From Nannocystis exedens (lineage in GTDB: Bacteria > Myxococcota_A > Polyangia > Nannocystales > Nannocystaceae), in assembly GCF_002343915.1 (NCBI RefSeq), contig NZ_NETK01000001.1, positions 1 to 64,000 on the forward strand: 64,000 nucleotides of DNA, given 5' to 3'. The number at the start of each line of letters is the position of its first letter. Positions within the stretch are counted from its first letter, which is position 1. The notes below the pieces were generated by a model, which ran no database searches, was not told the DNA's origin, and saw only the letters and a program-made list of their open reading frames with translations. The position numbers and the translations under genes were made by a program. Positions 16,948 through 26,394 of this stretch are shown in pieces.

Positions 16948-18366
16948 CTACTTCAGCGCGCCCCTGTGCGCGTGCGGCTCGGGCGGCACGGGGGGCATCC
17001 CCGTCTGCGGAGCGACGCGGTATTCGTTGAGGCGGTACTGAATCTTGCGCGGCGAGATCCCGAGGATCTTGGCGGCCTTGCTGGTGCTGCCGCCGACGTG
17101 CTCGAGCGTCCGCAGGATCGCGTAGCGCTCGATCTCTCGCAGCGACGCGCCGGGGATCACCGGCGCCGCGTCGTCGCCGCGCATCTTCGACATCAGCTCG
17201 CGCGGCAGGTCGCGCGGCTCGATCTCCGCCCCGCGCGCGAGCACCACCGCCCGCTCGACGCTGTTCTCGAGCTGACGGATGTTGCCGGGCCAGTCGCACC
17301 CGAGCAGCACGCCCAGCGCGCGCTCGCTGAAGCCGACCACCGGTCGATGCGCCTGGGCGGCGAACTGGCGCAGGAAGTACATCGCCAGCAGCGGGATGTC
17401 GTCCCGGCGCTCGCGCAGCGACGGCATGCGCAGGCTGACGACGTTGAGGCGGTAGTACAGATCCTCGCGCAGCTTGCTGCCCTTGGCCGCGCCGAGATCG
17501 TGGCTGGTCCCCGCGATCACGCGGACATCGGCGTGCAGCGGCTCGCTGTCGCCGACGCGGCAGAACGTGCGGTCTTGCAGGAAGCGCAGCAGCGCCGCCT
17601 GGACGCCGCCGGGCAGCTCGTCGACGTCGGCGAGGAAGAGCGTGCCGCCGTCGGCCTCGAAGATCCGGCCCTCGCGCAGCACCGCCTCGCCGTCGCGCAC
17701 GCCGAACAGCTCGCGGGCGCAGGCCTCGTCGGTGAACCCGCTGCACTGCAGGCTGACGAACGGGCCGCGGCGGCCGCTCCACTGGTGGATCAGGCGCGCC
17801 AGGTGTTGCTTGCCGGTGCCGCGCTCGCCGGTGACGAGCACCGACACCGGCGAGTCGGCGACCTGGCGCGCGAGGCCGAGGAGGTCGCGGAACACCTTCG
17901 ACTGGCCGATGACGCCGGCGCGCAGGTCGGCGCGCTGGCTCTCGAGCGCCGAGCGGAGGTGCCGGGCCTCGCGCTGGAGCGCGCGGTGTCGCAGGACCCG
18001 CTGCAGCACGATGAGCAGCTGCGGCAGGTCGACGGGCTTGCTGAGGTAATCGTCGGCGCCGAGGTGGAGCGCCTCGACGGCGCCCTCGACCGAGCCGAAG
18101 GCCGTCATCACGACGACCGCGACGTCAGGGTAGAGTTCACGGAGCTTGGATATGAGCTCGAGGCCGTTGAGGCCGGGCATCTTGACGTCGGTGATCACGA
18201 CGTCGGGTTCCCACTGGTCGATGCGTCCGAGCGCCTTGTATCCGTCGGCGGCGGACTGGACCTCATAACCTTCCTCGCGCAGCAGCTCGCTGAGTGCAGA
18301 GCGTGCGCTTGACTCGTCATCGACCACCAAAATTCGGGTCGGCCTGGTCTCTTCGAATTTCGTCAT
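16948..18366 (-). CDS. NtrC-family response regulator lacking the GAFTGA loop
   Basis: 472 aa with a receiver domain (phosphoacceptor D60 in DVVITDVKMPG, K110), an AAA+ domain and a C-terminal Fis-type helix-turn-helix (STSKAAKILGISPRKIQYRL). Walker A is GERGTGKQ (180-187) and the arginine fingers are kept (LREDLYYRLNV). The region that should hold the sigma54-contacting GAFTGA motif reads ELFGVRDGEAVLREGR and is four residues shorter. Walker B is FLADVDE instead of FLDEIGE. It therefore probably cannot remodel sigma54 holoenzyme and may act as a DNA-binding regulator only. Immediately upstream (to 18528) lies a perfect dyad, and it follows gspN in the same direction. No histidine kinase is adjacent. 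Confidence 0.85.
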   Translation of the reverse strand: MTKFEETRPTRILVVDDESSARSALSELLREEGYEVQSAADGYKALGRIDQWEPDVVITDVKMPGLNGLELISKLRELYPDVAVVVMTAFGSVEGAVEALHLGADDYLSKPVDLPQLLIVLQRVLRHRALQREARHLRSALESQRADLRAGVIGQSKVFRDLLGLARQVADSPVSVLVTGERGTGKQHLARLIHQWSGRRGPFVSLQCSGFTDEACARELFGVRDGEAVLREGRIFEADGGTLFLADVDELPGGVQAALLRFLQDRTFCRVGDSEPLHADVRVIAGTSHDLGAAKGSKLREDLYYRLNVVSLRMPSLRERRDDIPLLAMYFLRQFAAQAHRPVVGFSERALGVLLGCDWPGNIRQLENSVERAVVLARGAEIEPRDLPRELMSKMRGDDAAPVIPGASLREIERYAILRTLEHVGGSTSKAAKILGISPRKIQYRLNEYRVAPQTGMPPVPPEPHAHRGALK

Positions 18367-18429
18367 AGGCGGTACCTCCGCGGGGCTTCGCCTACTCTGC
18401 GGGCGGAAGATGCGCGGGTGTAATGCATA

Positions 18430-18449
18430 CTTTGCGCGCTCGCGCAAAG
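18430..18449. promoter_or_regulatory. Perfect 9-bp dyad between gspN and the regulator gene
   Basis: The arms CTTTGCGCG and CGCGCAAAG are separated by CT. It lies 64 bases upstream of the regulator start and 80 bases after the gspN stop. It could be an operator for autoregulation or a terminator for the gsp operon; the two-base spacer is short for an RNA hairpin and favours a protein-binding dyad. Confidence 0.45.
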
Positions 18450-18528
18450 CCGCGACCCCCGCCCACGACGTTTCTCCTATCGTTGCGAGCTCTTCACGTC
18501 TGGCATGAAAGACGCACTGATACGGCGT

Positions 18529-20067
18529 TCAGCCAGTCGGGGCGTCGTTCGCGGGCGGCGCTTCGCCCTCGCGTGGCGGTTCGGCTGGCGCCTGGCCATC
18601 GGGCTGACCTTCGGGCTGACCCTGACCGTCACCCTGCCCTTGACCCTGGCCACCTTCCGCCTGCACCTCCTCCATCGGAGGCGGCAGCGGAGGCGGCGGC
18701 GGCTCGGCGGGGCGCTCCTCTTGCCGCGCCTCGGGCTCCGGCTCCGGCGGCTGGGTCGACGGCGTCGGCGGCGGCTCGGCCGGCTTCATCTCCGTCTCCG
18801 GCGTCTTCGCCGGCTCCTTGTCGGGCCCGCCGGTGTCGCCGGCGCCCGCGCTCGGCAGCTCCGGCCCGTTGTTGCGCTCGAGCGCGTCCTTCTCCTCGGT
18901 CTTCTTCGACGTCGAGCGCGACTTGCTGCGCGTCTTCCTGGCCGCCTCGCGCTCGGCGTTCTTCTGCCGCCGCTCGAGCATCCGCTCCTCCGCGGTCTTG
19001 CTCTTGATGCCCATGAAGCGCGGCTTGCCGACGGTGCCGCGCAGCTTGAAGCCGAGCCAGCCCTCGTCCGGCGGATCCATCTTCGACGACGGGCCCGCCG
19101 TCTGGACCGCGAAGCGCAGCGTCTCGCTCTTGTCCTGCAGCGCCTGCGTGACCAGCAACTTCATCTGGAACGCGAACTCGGACTTGGAGAACGGATCCTT
19201 GAGCGGCATGTCGCCGATGACCTCGAGCTCGATGTCGGCGCTCTTGGTCTTGAAGTCCTCGACGCTGACCCGGCCCTCCGCGACCTTCAGCTTGCCGACC
19301 AGCGTGCCGAGGTCGATCTCGGGGATGGTGATGCCCTTGGCGGTGATGCCCGACGAGCCGGGGATGAACAGCAGCTCCTCGCCGTCGCCGATCGAACACG
19401 AGGCGCACTCGAGCGAGATCGACCCCTCGGCCTTCTCGAACAGGTTCTCCGGCATCGTCATGTCGACGTGCAGGGCGAACAGGCCGCGCAGCGGGGCGCC
19501 CAGCGCCTGCTGCAGCTTCGGCACCGAGCCGAGCGGCAGCTCGGTGACCTCGACCTTGATGCTCGACTCGCTGCTGCTGCGCGCGTACTCGACGTGGATC
19601 GGCGCCTCGTCGAGCACGGTGTCGACCTCGACGTCGATGTTGCCGAGCAGCAGGTACCCGAGCACCGAGAAATCGACGTCGACCGCGTCGAGCACCATCT
19701 GGTGCGGGATCTGGCCCGGGTGCGACGGCGCGTAGGTCCACGTGACGTTGTAGAGCGTCGCGCTGCCCCACGGCCGCACCGACATGTCTTCGATGTCGAT
19801 CAGGTAGCCGGCCTGGCGCGCCTGGTGGCCGATCCGCCACGCGAGCGCGCGGGTCGGCAGGCTGATCCAGATGAAGGCGAAGAACACGAACACGGCCAGG
19901 AACACCCAGCCGGCGGAGCTGCGGAGGCGCCGCGACAAGAGGCGCATGCGGTCGCCGAAGCCGCCGATCGCGACGGCGGGCGCGACCACGGTGCCGCTCG
20001 GCGGCAAGGCGGCGGGCACCTCGGCGCCGCGGCGGAGGCTGGCGAGGTTGGGCAGACGGATCTTCAC
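18529..20067 (-). CDS. gspN: Type II secretion system protein GspN
   Basis: 512 aa with one transmembrane segment (about residues 53-70, WVFLAVFVFFAFIWISLP) and a periplasmic domain of the GspN/AsmA-like type. In this domain a lipid-groove-like beta structure is expected (LPLGSVPKLQQALGAPLRGL, then FALHVDM). The last 150 residues are a charged and Pro/Gly/Gln-rich tail (GQGQGDGQGQPEGQPDG). GspN is a common final gene of deltaproteobacterial and myxobacterial gsp operons. Its start overlaps the gspM stop by four bases. The low-complexity tail is longer than I would expect for the family. Confidence 0.8.
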   Translation of the reverse strand: MKIRLPNLASLRRGAEVPAALPPSGTVVAPAVAIGGFGDRMRLLSRRLRSSAGWVFLAVFVFFAFIWISLPTRALAWRIGHQARQAGYLIDIEDMSVRPWGSATLYNVTWTYAPSHPGQIPHQMVLDAVDVDFSVLGYLLLGNIDVEVDTVLDEAPIHVEYARSSSESSIKVEVTELPLGSVPKLQQALGAPLRGLFALHVDMTMPENLFEKAEGSISLECASCSIGDGEELLFIPGSSGITAKGITIPEIDLGTLVGKLKVAEGRVSVEDFKTKSADIELEVIGDMPLKDPFSKSEFAFQMKLLVTQALQDKSETLRFAVQTAGPSSKMDPPDEGWLGFKLRGTVGKPRFMGIKSKTAEERMLERRQKNAEREAARKTRSKSRSTSKKTEEKDALERNNGPELPSAGAGDTGGPDKEPAKTPETEMKPAEPPPTPSTQPPEPEPEARQEERPAEPPPPPLPPPMEEVQAEGGQGQGQGDGQGQPEGQPDGQAPAEPPREGEAPPANDAPTG

Positions 20068-20672
20068 GACTCCCCCTCCTCTCCGCCGGGCGCCGGCGCG
20101 GGCTCTTCCGGCTTCTGCAGCTGCCAGGTTGCGAGCTCGACCTCGGCGTTGAGGCGGTCCTCGAGCGCCGAGGGCGAGCGCAGCATCAGGCGCTCGACGA
20201 ACAGGATGTTGCCCGGCTGCCCCTCGAGCTTGGCGAGGAAGTTCAGCAGCTCCTCGAGCGCGACGTTGCGGACCTCGAAGGCGACCACGCGCTTGGTCAG
20301 GCCCTTCTCCTCGTCGATCACGACCGCCTGCCGCTCCTCCTCGCCGCGCAGGGTGCCGGTGACGAGGTTCTTCTGCGCCTCCTCGAGCAGGATCGAGAAC
20401 ACGATCGGCTGGGCGCTGGCGATCCTGCCCTCGCGCGCCTCCTTCTCCTTCTTCTTGGTGTCGTACGCGGTGCCCTTGGTGCGCACGAGGACGAGGGCCT
20501 CGCGCAGCTCGGCGATCTCGGCGCGGGCCGTGTCGAACGAGCTCTTGCGCATCATGTAGAGCACGCCGACGGCGGTGACGAAGAACACCAGCATCAGCAC
20601 GCCGAGCAGCGCCCGCTCGCGCGGGTTGAAGCGGGACATGAACCCGAACAGGGTGGTTTCGATGGCGCTCAC
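20064..20672 (-). CDS. gspM: Type II secretion system inner-membrane protein GspM
   Basis: 202 aa: a short cytoplasmic N terminus, one transmembrane segment (ALLGVLMLVFFVTAVGVLYM, about residues 21-40), a charged coiled-coil and a small periplasmic ferredoxin-like domain (RVVAFEVRNVALEELLNFLA). GspM forms the inner-membrane platform with GspL. Overlaps with gspL and gspN (four bases each) show tight coupling. Confidence 0.8.
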   Translation of the reverse strand: MSAIETTLFGFMSRFNPRERALLGVLMLVFFVTAVGVLYMMRKSSFDTARAEIAELREALVLVRTKGTAYDTKKKEKEAREGRIASAQPIVFSILLEEAQKNLVTGTLRGEEERQAVVIDEEKGLTKRVVAFEVRNVALEELLNFLAKLEGQPGNILFVERLMLRSPSALEDRLNAEVELATWQLQKPEEPAPAPGGEEGES

Positions 20673-22423
20673 GACTCGGTCTCCGTGCTGGCGTAGCAGT
20701 CGTGCTCGATGTTGGGGTCGAACACCTTCTTGGTGCCCTCGTCGCGCACCTTGGCGACCTGGAACGGGATGACGCAGGGCAGCGCCTGCAGCAGCTTGTT
20801 CTTGAACCGCTCCTGGGCCGACGAGCGCGTGGCCGAGGCGCGGAACTGGATCGCGCGCGGCCGGATCTCGATCAGCGACAGCACGAACTCGTCGTCCCAG
20901 GCGATGCCCGACGCCGGGTCGACGGAGGGCAGCTGCACCGGCGCCGTCGGCGTCGCCCCGGGCGAGCTCTCGGCGTCGGGGCTCACGCCCTCCTCGGCCA
21001 CCATCGGCGTCGGCGCCGGCGGCGGCTTCGGGCCGCTCGGCGTGGCCGCCTTGACGAAGCCGGCGAGCACGTCGAGCGCGCCGCGCTGCGGGATCAGCTT
21101 GGTGATGTCGCGGCCGTCGACGGCGTTGAGGCGCTCCTCGATCTCGGCCTTCGAGGTCAGCGCCTCGCCGAACACCTTGTGGCTGGCCTCGCCGAGCTCC
21201 TCCTCGTAGGCCGCGCGCTCCGCCTCGAGCGCGCTGGTGCCGACCACCGTGTCGACGACGCCGAACGCGAGGATCGCGAACCCGAGCGCGGCGACGGTGG
21301 CGAGCCGCTCCGCGATCCAGCTGCCGTCGCCGCCGCGCTGGACGGTGGCGTCCTTGTGCAGCTGGATCAGCGGCCGGCGGGCGCAGCCGACGGCGCCGCC
21401 GAGCGCGGCGGACATGGCCGTCCAGTCATGTCCCGCGAGACCCTTGAGCCCGAGGCTCTCGCGCGGGCGGGCGCGCTCGGTGGGCAGCCCGAGCTGCTCG
21501 GACAGGTAGGCGTCGAGGCCGCGCAGGTTGGCGCCGCCGCCGGACAGGCGCAGCTGCACCACCTCCGCGGAGAACTCGGCGCGCAGCCACATCCGCGTGT
21601 GCTCGATCTCCCGCACCACCGGCTCGAGCGCGCGGGCGACGATCGTCGCCGACTCGAGCTGCTCGGCCGACAGCTCGCCCTGGCCGCGGTGGGGCAGGAA
21701 CGCGTTGTCGCGCTTGGCCGCCTCGGCCTCGGCGTCGCCGAGCTGGTAGCGCTGCTGCAGCGCGCGGGTGACGTGGACGCCGCCGCGGCGGAGCATGCGG
21801 GCGGCGAGCGGACCCTTGGCGCCGAAGGCCACCAGGTCGGTGGTCGCGTGGCCGATGTCGAGGCCGAGCACCACCGGCGTGCGCGCCTCGGCGGGCGCGC
21901 CCTTGGCCGGCTCGGGCAGGTCGGCGGTGAGCACCTGCGCGGTCGCCAGGACGTCGACGGTGATGAGCTTGACGTCGATCGTCGCCGCCTTGAACGCGGC
22001 CTGGACCTGGTCGATGGCGGAGCGGCGGACCGCGACCGCGAGCGCCTGGCCGCCGCCGCCGGGGACGGTCGCGGGCACGTGGTCGAGCTCGAGGTTCTCG
22101 AGCGGGACCGGGAACTGGCCCTCGGCCTCGAACGCGATCGCCTGGGCGATCCGGCGCGGGTCGCTGAACGGGAACTTGAACACGCGGTAGGCCGCGAAGC
22201 TGCCCGGCAGCACCACGCCGATCGGGTAGTGGTTCCAGCCGCGGCGGCGCAGCACGGCGATGCCGATGTCGAGCGCGGCGGCCAGCGAGGTGTCGCCCTG
22301 CGGCGTGAGCGTCACCGGCTCGACGACCGTCTCGAGCACCTGGATGGTGCGCAGGCCGGCGTTGATGAGCACGGCCTTGACTTCGGAGGTTCCGAGGTCG
22401 AGTCCTACGTACTTCTGGGCCAC
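20669..22423 (-). CDS. gspL: Type II secretion system protein GspL with PilM-like ATPase-fold domain
   Basis: 584 aa. The N-terminal 340 residues are an actin/FtsA-like fold as in PilM and GspL (YVGLDLGTSEVKAVLI; VVLGLDIGHATTDLV; LRLSGGGANLRGLDAYLSEQ). A transmembrane segment (LATVAALGFAILAFGVVDTV) comes near residue 375, then a periplasmic region with a Pro-rich linker. GspL recruits the GspE ATPase to the membrane. It resembles PilM more than enterobacterial GspL, which is usual for this lineage. There is a 40-base gap from gspK. A degenerate palindrome (CATGGCCGTCCAGTCATGTCC) lies inside at about 21415. Confidence 0.85.
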   Translation of the reverse strand: MAQKYVGLDLGTSEVKAVLINAGLRTIQVLETVVEPVTLTPQGDTSLAAALDIGIAVLRRRGWNHYPIGVVLPGSFAAYRVFKFPFSDPRRIAQAIAFEAEGQFPVPLENLELDHVPATVPGGGGQALAVAVRRSAIDQVQAAFKAATIDVKLITVDVLATAQVLTADLPEPAKGAPAEARTPVVLGLDIGHATTDLVAFGAKGPLAARMLRRGGVHVTRALQQRYQLGDAEAEAAKRDNAFLPHRGQGELSAEQLESATIVARALEPVVREIEHTRMWLRAEFSAEVVQLRLSGGGANLRGLDAYLSEQLGLPTERARPRESLGLKGLAGHDWTAMSAALGGAVGCARRPLIQLHKDATVQRGGDGSWIAERLATVAALGFAILAFGVVDTVVGTSALEAERAAYEEELGEASHKVFGEALTSKAEIEERLNAVDGRDITKLIPQRGALDVLAGFVKAATPSGPKPPPAPTPMVAEEGVSPDAESSPGATPTAPVQLPSVDPASGIAWDDEFVLSLIEIRPRAIQFRASATRSSAQERFKNKLLQALPCVIPFQVAKVRDEGTKKVFDPNIEHDCYASTETES

Positions 22424-22463
22424 GTGCGGCAGTCCTTGCGGTTGAAGATGGGAGCCATGAAGA

Positions 22464-23834
22464 TCAGTCCTCGCGCAGGTAGAGCCACGCGCCGGTGCCC
22501 TTCGCGCCCTCGCTGCGGACGAATTGCATGTCGTAGACGGCGGTGAGGCGCTTCTTCACCGCGCCGACCTCGGCGATGATCTCGATGCGGTAGACCCGCT
22601 CGGGGGCGATGGTGGCGATGTCGCTGAGGCCGCCGAGCTGCTCGCCCGAGCTCTTGTCCTCCTCGCTGTTCTCGCGGATCGTCATGCCCTCCGGGATGCG
22701 CGGCAGGTTGGCCCGGTTGAGCGCCTGCGCGGCCGAGCCGCCGCCGCCGAGCGCCGCCAGCGGGTTCATGAACTTGTCGGGCTTCTCGACGAACTCCTTG
22801 AACGCCTTCATGTCGGAGAACAGGCTCATCGTCCGCGTGTCGACGACGTAGCGGGCCAGCGGCAGCGTCTTGAGCAGGAAGTTCTCGCCCTCGGTCTTCC
22901 ACTTGTCCTCGGCGGTGACCGAGTGGCGCAGCACCAGCGCGATCTGGTCGGCGCTGGCGAAGTTGAGGTTGACCTTGCAGCCGCCGTAGACGGTGAGGTC
23001 GGCGGCGATCGCCGTCATCAGGTCGTCGTCGACGCCCTGGACCAGGTGCAGCTCCTCGACGCTGTCGAGCCGGGCGTTGCGGGGCTGGTACGGGTCGAAG
23101 ATCTCGGTGTAGCGGTAGCGCTCCTGCGTCGACGACGAGGCCAGCTTGACCATGTCCCAGGCCTTGTTGTCCTCGTCGATGTAGTCGACGATCGCCTTGA
23201 TGACGTCGGCCCGGGTGTAGCGCTGACCGTCGCTCTTCTCCTCGTCGAACAGCGGGTCGTAGAGCGTCGGCATCAGCATCGCCTCGAGCGTCTCGACGGT
23301 GCGCGCCTGCGAGTTGTCCTTGCCCTGCCCGGCCGACGCCAGGCAGTTGACGTTGAGCTTGCCGCTCTCGGCCTCGACGCGGATCTCGAAGCCGCCGTGG
23401 TCGATGGCGAGCTCCTTGAAGGTCGAGTTGTCGAGGCCGACCAGCCCGGAGATGGCCTCGTGGCCGTCCTTCGAGCCGAACGCCGACATCAGGTACGGCG
23501 CGACCTGGGTGATGTCCCAGGTGCCGAGCATCTGCCGGAACTGCTTCTGGTTGAACACCATGCGCTGCAGCTCGAACAGCAGCAGCGACAGGCGCATCCC
23601 GCCGCGGGTCAGGTTGCGCGCCGAGATCTCGTCGCGCAGGTTGATCGCGGCCTGCCAGTCGACGCGGGTGGTGTAGCTGAACGCGGCCGTGAACGGCAGC
23701 AGCACCGAGATGCAGGCCAGCACCATCAGCAGGGCGATGCCGTGCTCCTTGCCGCCGGCGCGCCGGCGCGCCGCGCCGGACCTGGCCGTACGGACATGTC
23801 GCTCGGGCTTGGCGGTATCGGCGTCGGCGGTCAC
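22464..23834 (-). CDS. gspK: Type II secretion minor pseudopilin GspK
   Basis: 456 aa. A basic leader ends in G and is followed by IALLMVLACISVLLPFTAAF, the pseudopilin cleavage site and helix. Position +5 is not Glu, which is characteristic of GspK at the pilus tip. The large globular domain contains the family motifs GKLNVNCLA and YTRADVIKAIVDYIDEDN. It caps the pseudopilus with GspI and GspJ. Gene order and the 13-base gap from gspJ agree. Confidence 0.88.
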   Translation of the reverse strand: MTADADTAKPERHVRTARSGAARRRAGGKEHGIALLMVLACISVLLPFTAAFSYTTRVDWQAAINLRDEISARNLTRGGMRLSLLLFELQRMVFNQKQFRQMLGTWDITQVAPYLMSAFGSKDGHEAISGLVGLDNSTFKELAIDHGGFEIRVEAESGKLNVNCLASAGQGKDNSQARTVETLEAMLMPTLYDPLFDEEKSDGQRYTRADVIKAIVDYIDEDNKAWDMVKLASSSTQERYRYTEIFDPYQPRNARLDSVEELHLVQGVDDDLMTAIAADLTVYGGCKVNLNFASADQIALVLRHSVTAEDKWKTEGENFLLKTLPLARYVVDTRTMSLFSDMKAFKEFVEKPDKFMNPLAALGGGGSAAQALNRANLPRIPEGMTIRENSEEDKSSGEQLGGLSDIATIAPERVYRIEIIAEVGAVKKRLTAVYDMQFVRSEGAKGTGAWLYLRED

Positions 23835-23847
23835 GGGCGCGGGCCTT

Positions 23848-24573
23848 TCAGCGGGAGAAGTCGATGCGCTCCTGCATCGGGATGAGGGTCTGGGTGACGT
23901 ACTTGACCTCCTTGCCGAGGTCCGCGTCCCACACGCCGAAGGTGATCTTGACGCGCTCGGGCAGGCGGTTGGGCTGCATGTCCTGCTTCATCGTGCGCCA
24001 CTCGTCGCGCCACTCGATGCGCTTGTTGTCCCAGTACTTGACGTCGAACGACTTGATGTCCTCGCAGAACACGTAGGCCGGCCACCACTCCTCCATCTTC
24101 TCCGGCACGTCGCCCATCAGCCGCCGCGTCTCGCGCTTGAACAGGTGGGTGCGGTTGGCGTCGTTCGGGTCCTTGGCGAGGAAGTACTGGATGACCGATT
24201 GGTCGCTCTCGTTGGCGTCCTTGCGCATGCGGATGTGGGCGAACGCGGAGAACGTCAGGCTGTCGGAGTTGAACTGGTCGCGGCCCTCGAACAGCGTGAA
24301 GTGCCGGTCTTCGCCGGCCGGCCGGTTGTGGGACAGGTACGCCAGCGAGATCTCGGTGCCCATCCGCGCCAGGCAGTTGCGCAGCACCGCGTACTTCTGC
24401 TGAATCTTCTCCGCCGAGCGCATGCTCTGCGCCGTGGTGCTGAAGCTGGCGTAGACCGACGCGGTCATCATCGTCATCATCGCCACGGCGACGAGGATCT
24501 CGATCAGCGACAGGCCGCGCTGGCGGGCTGTCCGCGAGGACAGGGTCGGAACGACATGGCCGAAGGTGCTCAT
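23848..24573 (-). CDS. gspJ: Type II secretion minor pseudopilin GspJ
   Basis: 241 aa starting at ATG 24573, which overlaps the gspI stop by four bases. The prepilin site is RG followed by LSLIEILVAVAMMTMMTASV with Glu at +5. The globular domain includes FEGRDQFNSDSLTFSAFAHI, matching the GspJ beta-hairpin region. An exact palindrome copy (24529-24542) falls in the leader-peptide coding region. GspJ forms the tip complex with GspI, GspK and GspH. Confidence 0.88.
   Translation of the reverse strand: MSTFGHVVPTLSSRTARQRGLSLIEILVAVAMMTMMTASVYASFSTTAQSMRSAEKIQQKYAVLRNCLARMGTEISLAYLSHNRPAGEDRHFTLFEGRDQFNSDSLTFSAFAHIRMRKDANESDQSVIQYFLAKDPNDANRTHLFKRETRRLMGDVPEKMEEWWPAYVFCEDIKSFDVKYWDNKRIEWRDEWRTMKQDMQPNRLPERVKITFGVWDADLGKEVKYVTQTLIPMQERIDFSR
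24529..24542. repeat. TGTCC-N4-GGACA palindrome within the gspJ leader
   Basis: Exact core with loop GCGA; the outer C/G pair extends the arms to CTGTCC/GGACAG. It encodes part of the leader before the processing Gly. Confidence 0.8.
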
Positions 24574-25343
24574 CGCCGCGAGCCTCCCATGCCCATGCTG
24601 GATCCCGGCCCCGAGCCGCCCGCCGGCTGACGCCCCGGGCCGCCGGTCGACGTGCCCGTGCCCGTGCCCGTGCCCGTACCCGCGCCCGCGCCGCCGCCCT
24701 GCTGCTGCTCGTTGCCGAGGTCGCCCTCCTTCGCCTCGCCGCCGAGGCCGGGCAGCTGCTTGAGCTTCTCCGGGTCGGCCCAGAAGGTGTTGACGATGAA
24801 CTCCTCGTCGAGGTTGCCGTTCTTCCACTTGACGGTGCACTTGACCTTGCGGATCGAGCGCTCGATCGCCTGCTTGACCGGGGTCCACACCATGCCGAGC
24901 GCCGTGAACGCCTGGTCGGCGGCGCTGCGGTAGTACATGCTGCTCTCGCCGCGGTTGGCCCGGTCGGTGTCGTCCTTGGCCGCGCGCAGCTCGGTGAACT
25001 CGGGCAGCTTGAGGAAGTCGACGATGCACTTGTACTTGACGTCGGGCCAGCCCTGGTCGGCGAAGGTGCCCTCGTAGAACTTGTCCTCGAGCACCCAGCC
25101 GCCCTCCTTGCGGACGATGTACTCGGTCTCGATCAGCTGGTAGTCGGCGAGGAACGCGACCGAGGTGATCGTCTGCGCGTAGCGGGTGGCCCGCAGGCTG
25201 GCCATCTGCGACGTCAGCATCGACGTCAGCGACAGCGCCAGCACGGCCATGGCGATCATGACCTCGAGCAGGGTGAAGCCGGCCGCCGCGTAGCGCTGCT
25301 CGGGCGGCCGCAGGCGCGGGCGCTTGGTGTCGGGCGCGGTCAT
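24570..25343 (-). CDS. gspI: Type II secretion minor pseudopilin GspI
   Basis: 257 aa. The prepilin site is AAG then FTLLEVMIAMAVLALSLTSM with Glu at +5. The soluble domain contains KVKCTVKWKNGNLDEEFIV, the beta strands expected of GspI. The last 45 residues are a Gly/Thr-rich tail (GAGTGTGTGTGTSTGG) encoded by a short CGGGCA repeat (about 24655-24685), which looks prone to slippage. It overlaps gspJ by four bases. Confidence 0.85.
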   Translation of the reverse strand: MTAPDTKRPRLRPPEQRYAAAGFTLLEVMIAMAVLALSLTSMLTSQMASLRATRYAQTITSVAFLADYQLIETEYIVRKEGGWVLEDKFYEGTFADQGWPDVKYKCIVDFLKLPEFTELRAAKDDTDRANRGESSMYYRSAADQAFTALGMVWTPVKQAIERSIRKVKCTVKWKNGNLDEEFIVNTFWADPEKLKQLPGLGGEAKEGDLGNEQQQGGGAGAGTGTGTGTGTSTGGPGRQPAGGSGPGSSMGMGGSRR

Positions 25344-25344
25344 G

Positions 25345-26354
25345 TCAGAACGCCCTCCGGTTCATCTTCTTGCCGAGGTCGTCGCGGATCGACGTCGGGT
25401 CGTCGGGCAGCGCCAGGTCGATGTGGCCCTCCTTGACCTCGACCCGGCCGGTCAGCGGCTTGACGATGATCGTGAACTCGTTCTCCGGGTTGGCGACCTC
25501 TTGCACGTGGATGTGCGCCAGCTGGGTGTGGCCCTGCGGGAAGAAGTAGAGGCTCGCCTCGCCCTTGGTGATCGGCTTGAGGTCCTCGGCGGTGCGCACG
25601 GCGATGACCTTGACCTCGGGCGGGAACTTGAACGGCTTGCGCAGCTCCGACAGGCTGTTGTCGTCCTCGAAGGCGCCGAAGATCGGCGGCTTGCGCCGCG
25701 GGACCTTCTTCGGCGGCGTGATGTACTTGTCGAGCGGCTGGGTCTGCGACGGCGTGGCGCCCGGCTTGGCCGCGCCGGCCGCCCCCGGCTGCCCCGGCGT
25801 GCCGGGGCGCCCGGGGTGCCGGCCTTCGTCGGCTGCCCCGGCTGTCCCGGAGTACCTGTCCCTTGAGACACGCTCGCCATCGGCTGCCCGAGCGGGCCCA
25901 TCGTCTGGCCCGGCTTGCCGACCGGCGCGCCCTTGACGGCGTCGAGCACGCGCGCCTGCAGCGAGCGGTTGTAGTTCTCCTCGGCCCGCTTGTCCCGCTC
26001 CTCGCGCTCCTTCACCTTGCCGGGGTCGACGACGACGATGCGGCCGTAGCGGTCGGTGGCCGGCAGGTACATGCGGTCGTCGCCGCGCTGCATCGTGAAG
26101 GAGTTCTTGTCGATGTCGATGAGGAGGCGGTAGTAGGTGCCGGTGACGCGGGCCTTGTTGTAGGCGAAGCGGATCGTGTTGGCGAGCTGGTTGGTGACGC
26201 GGGCCACCTGCGCCTGCTTGCTGGCGCCGAGGCCGGTGATCACCGAGCCGATCAGCAGCGCGAGGATCCCCATGACCACGAGGACCTCGATCAGCGTGAA
26301 GCCGAGGCTCCCTCGCCGCCCGCGCGCTGCCGTATGTCGACTCCGCATGGCCAT
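25345..26354 (-). CDS. gspH: Type II secretion minor pseudopilin GspH (frame break near 25810)
   Basis: The N terminus has a basic leader and LGFTLIEVLVVMGILALLIG, with the processing Gly before Phe and Glu at +5. A pseudopilin domain follows up to about residue 175 (NTIRFAYNKARVTGTYYRLL). A Gly/Pro/Gln linker sits on a GC homopolymer stretch (25790-25830), where the frame must move by one base to reach the clearly protein-like C terminus (FFPQGHTQLAHIHVQEVAN ... DDLGKKMNRR). The linker also carries a palindrome relic (CCTGTCCCTTGAGACA, about 25855). The frame break is probably a sequencing error, because both halves are GspH-like and gene order is preserved. Confidence 0.75.
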
Positions 26355-26394
26355 GACGATCCTCGCGGGAGAGAACGATCGGGCTAACGCCCGA

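Noticed and set aside
14568..17030. 820-codon plus-strand frame
   Set aside because: Antisense to the unknown 799-aa gene and to the end of the regulator gene; no start signal, no motif, strongly biased composition.
24655..24685. Short CGGGCA/GCCCGT microsatellite in gspI as a phase-variation switch
   Set aside because: The period is six bases, so changes stay in frame, and it lies in a dispensable-looking tail; no switching is expected.
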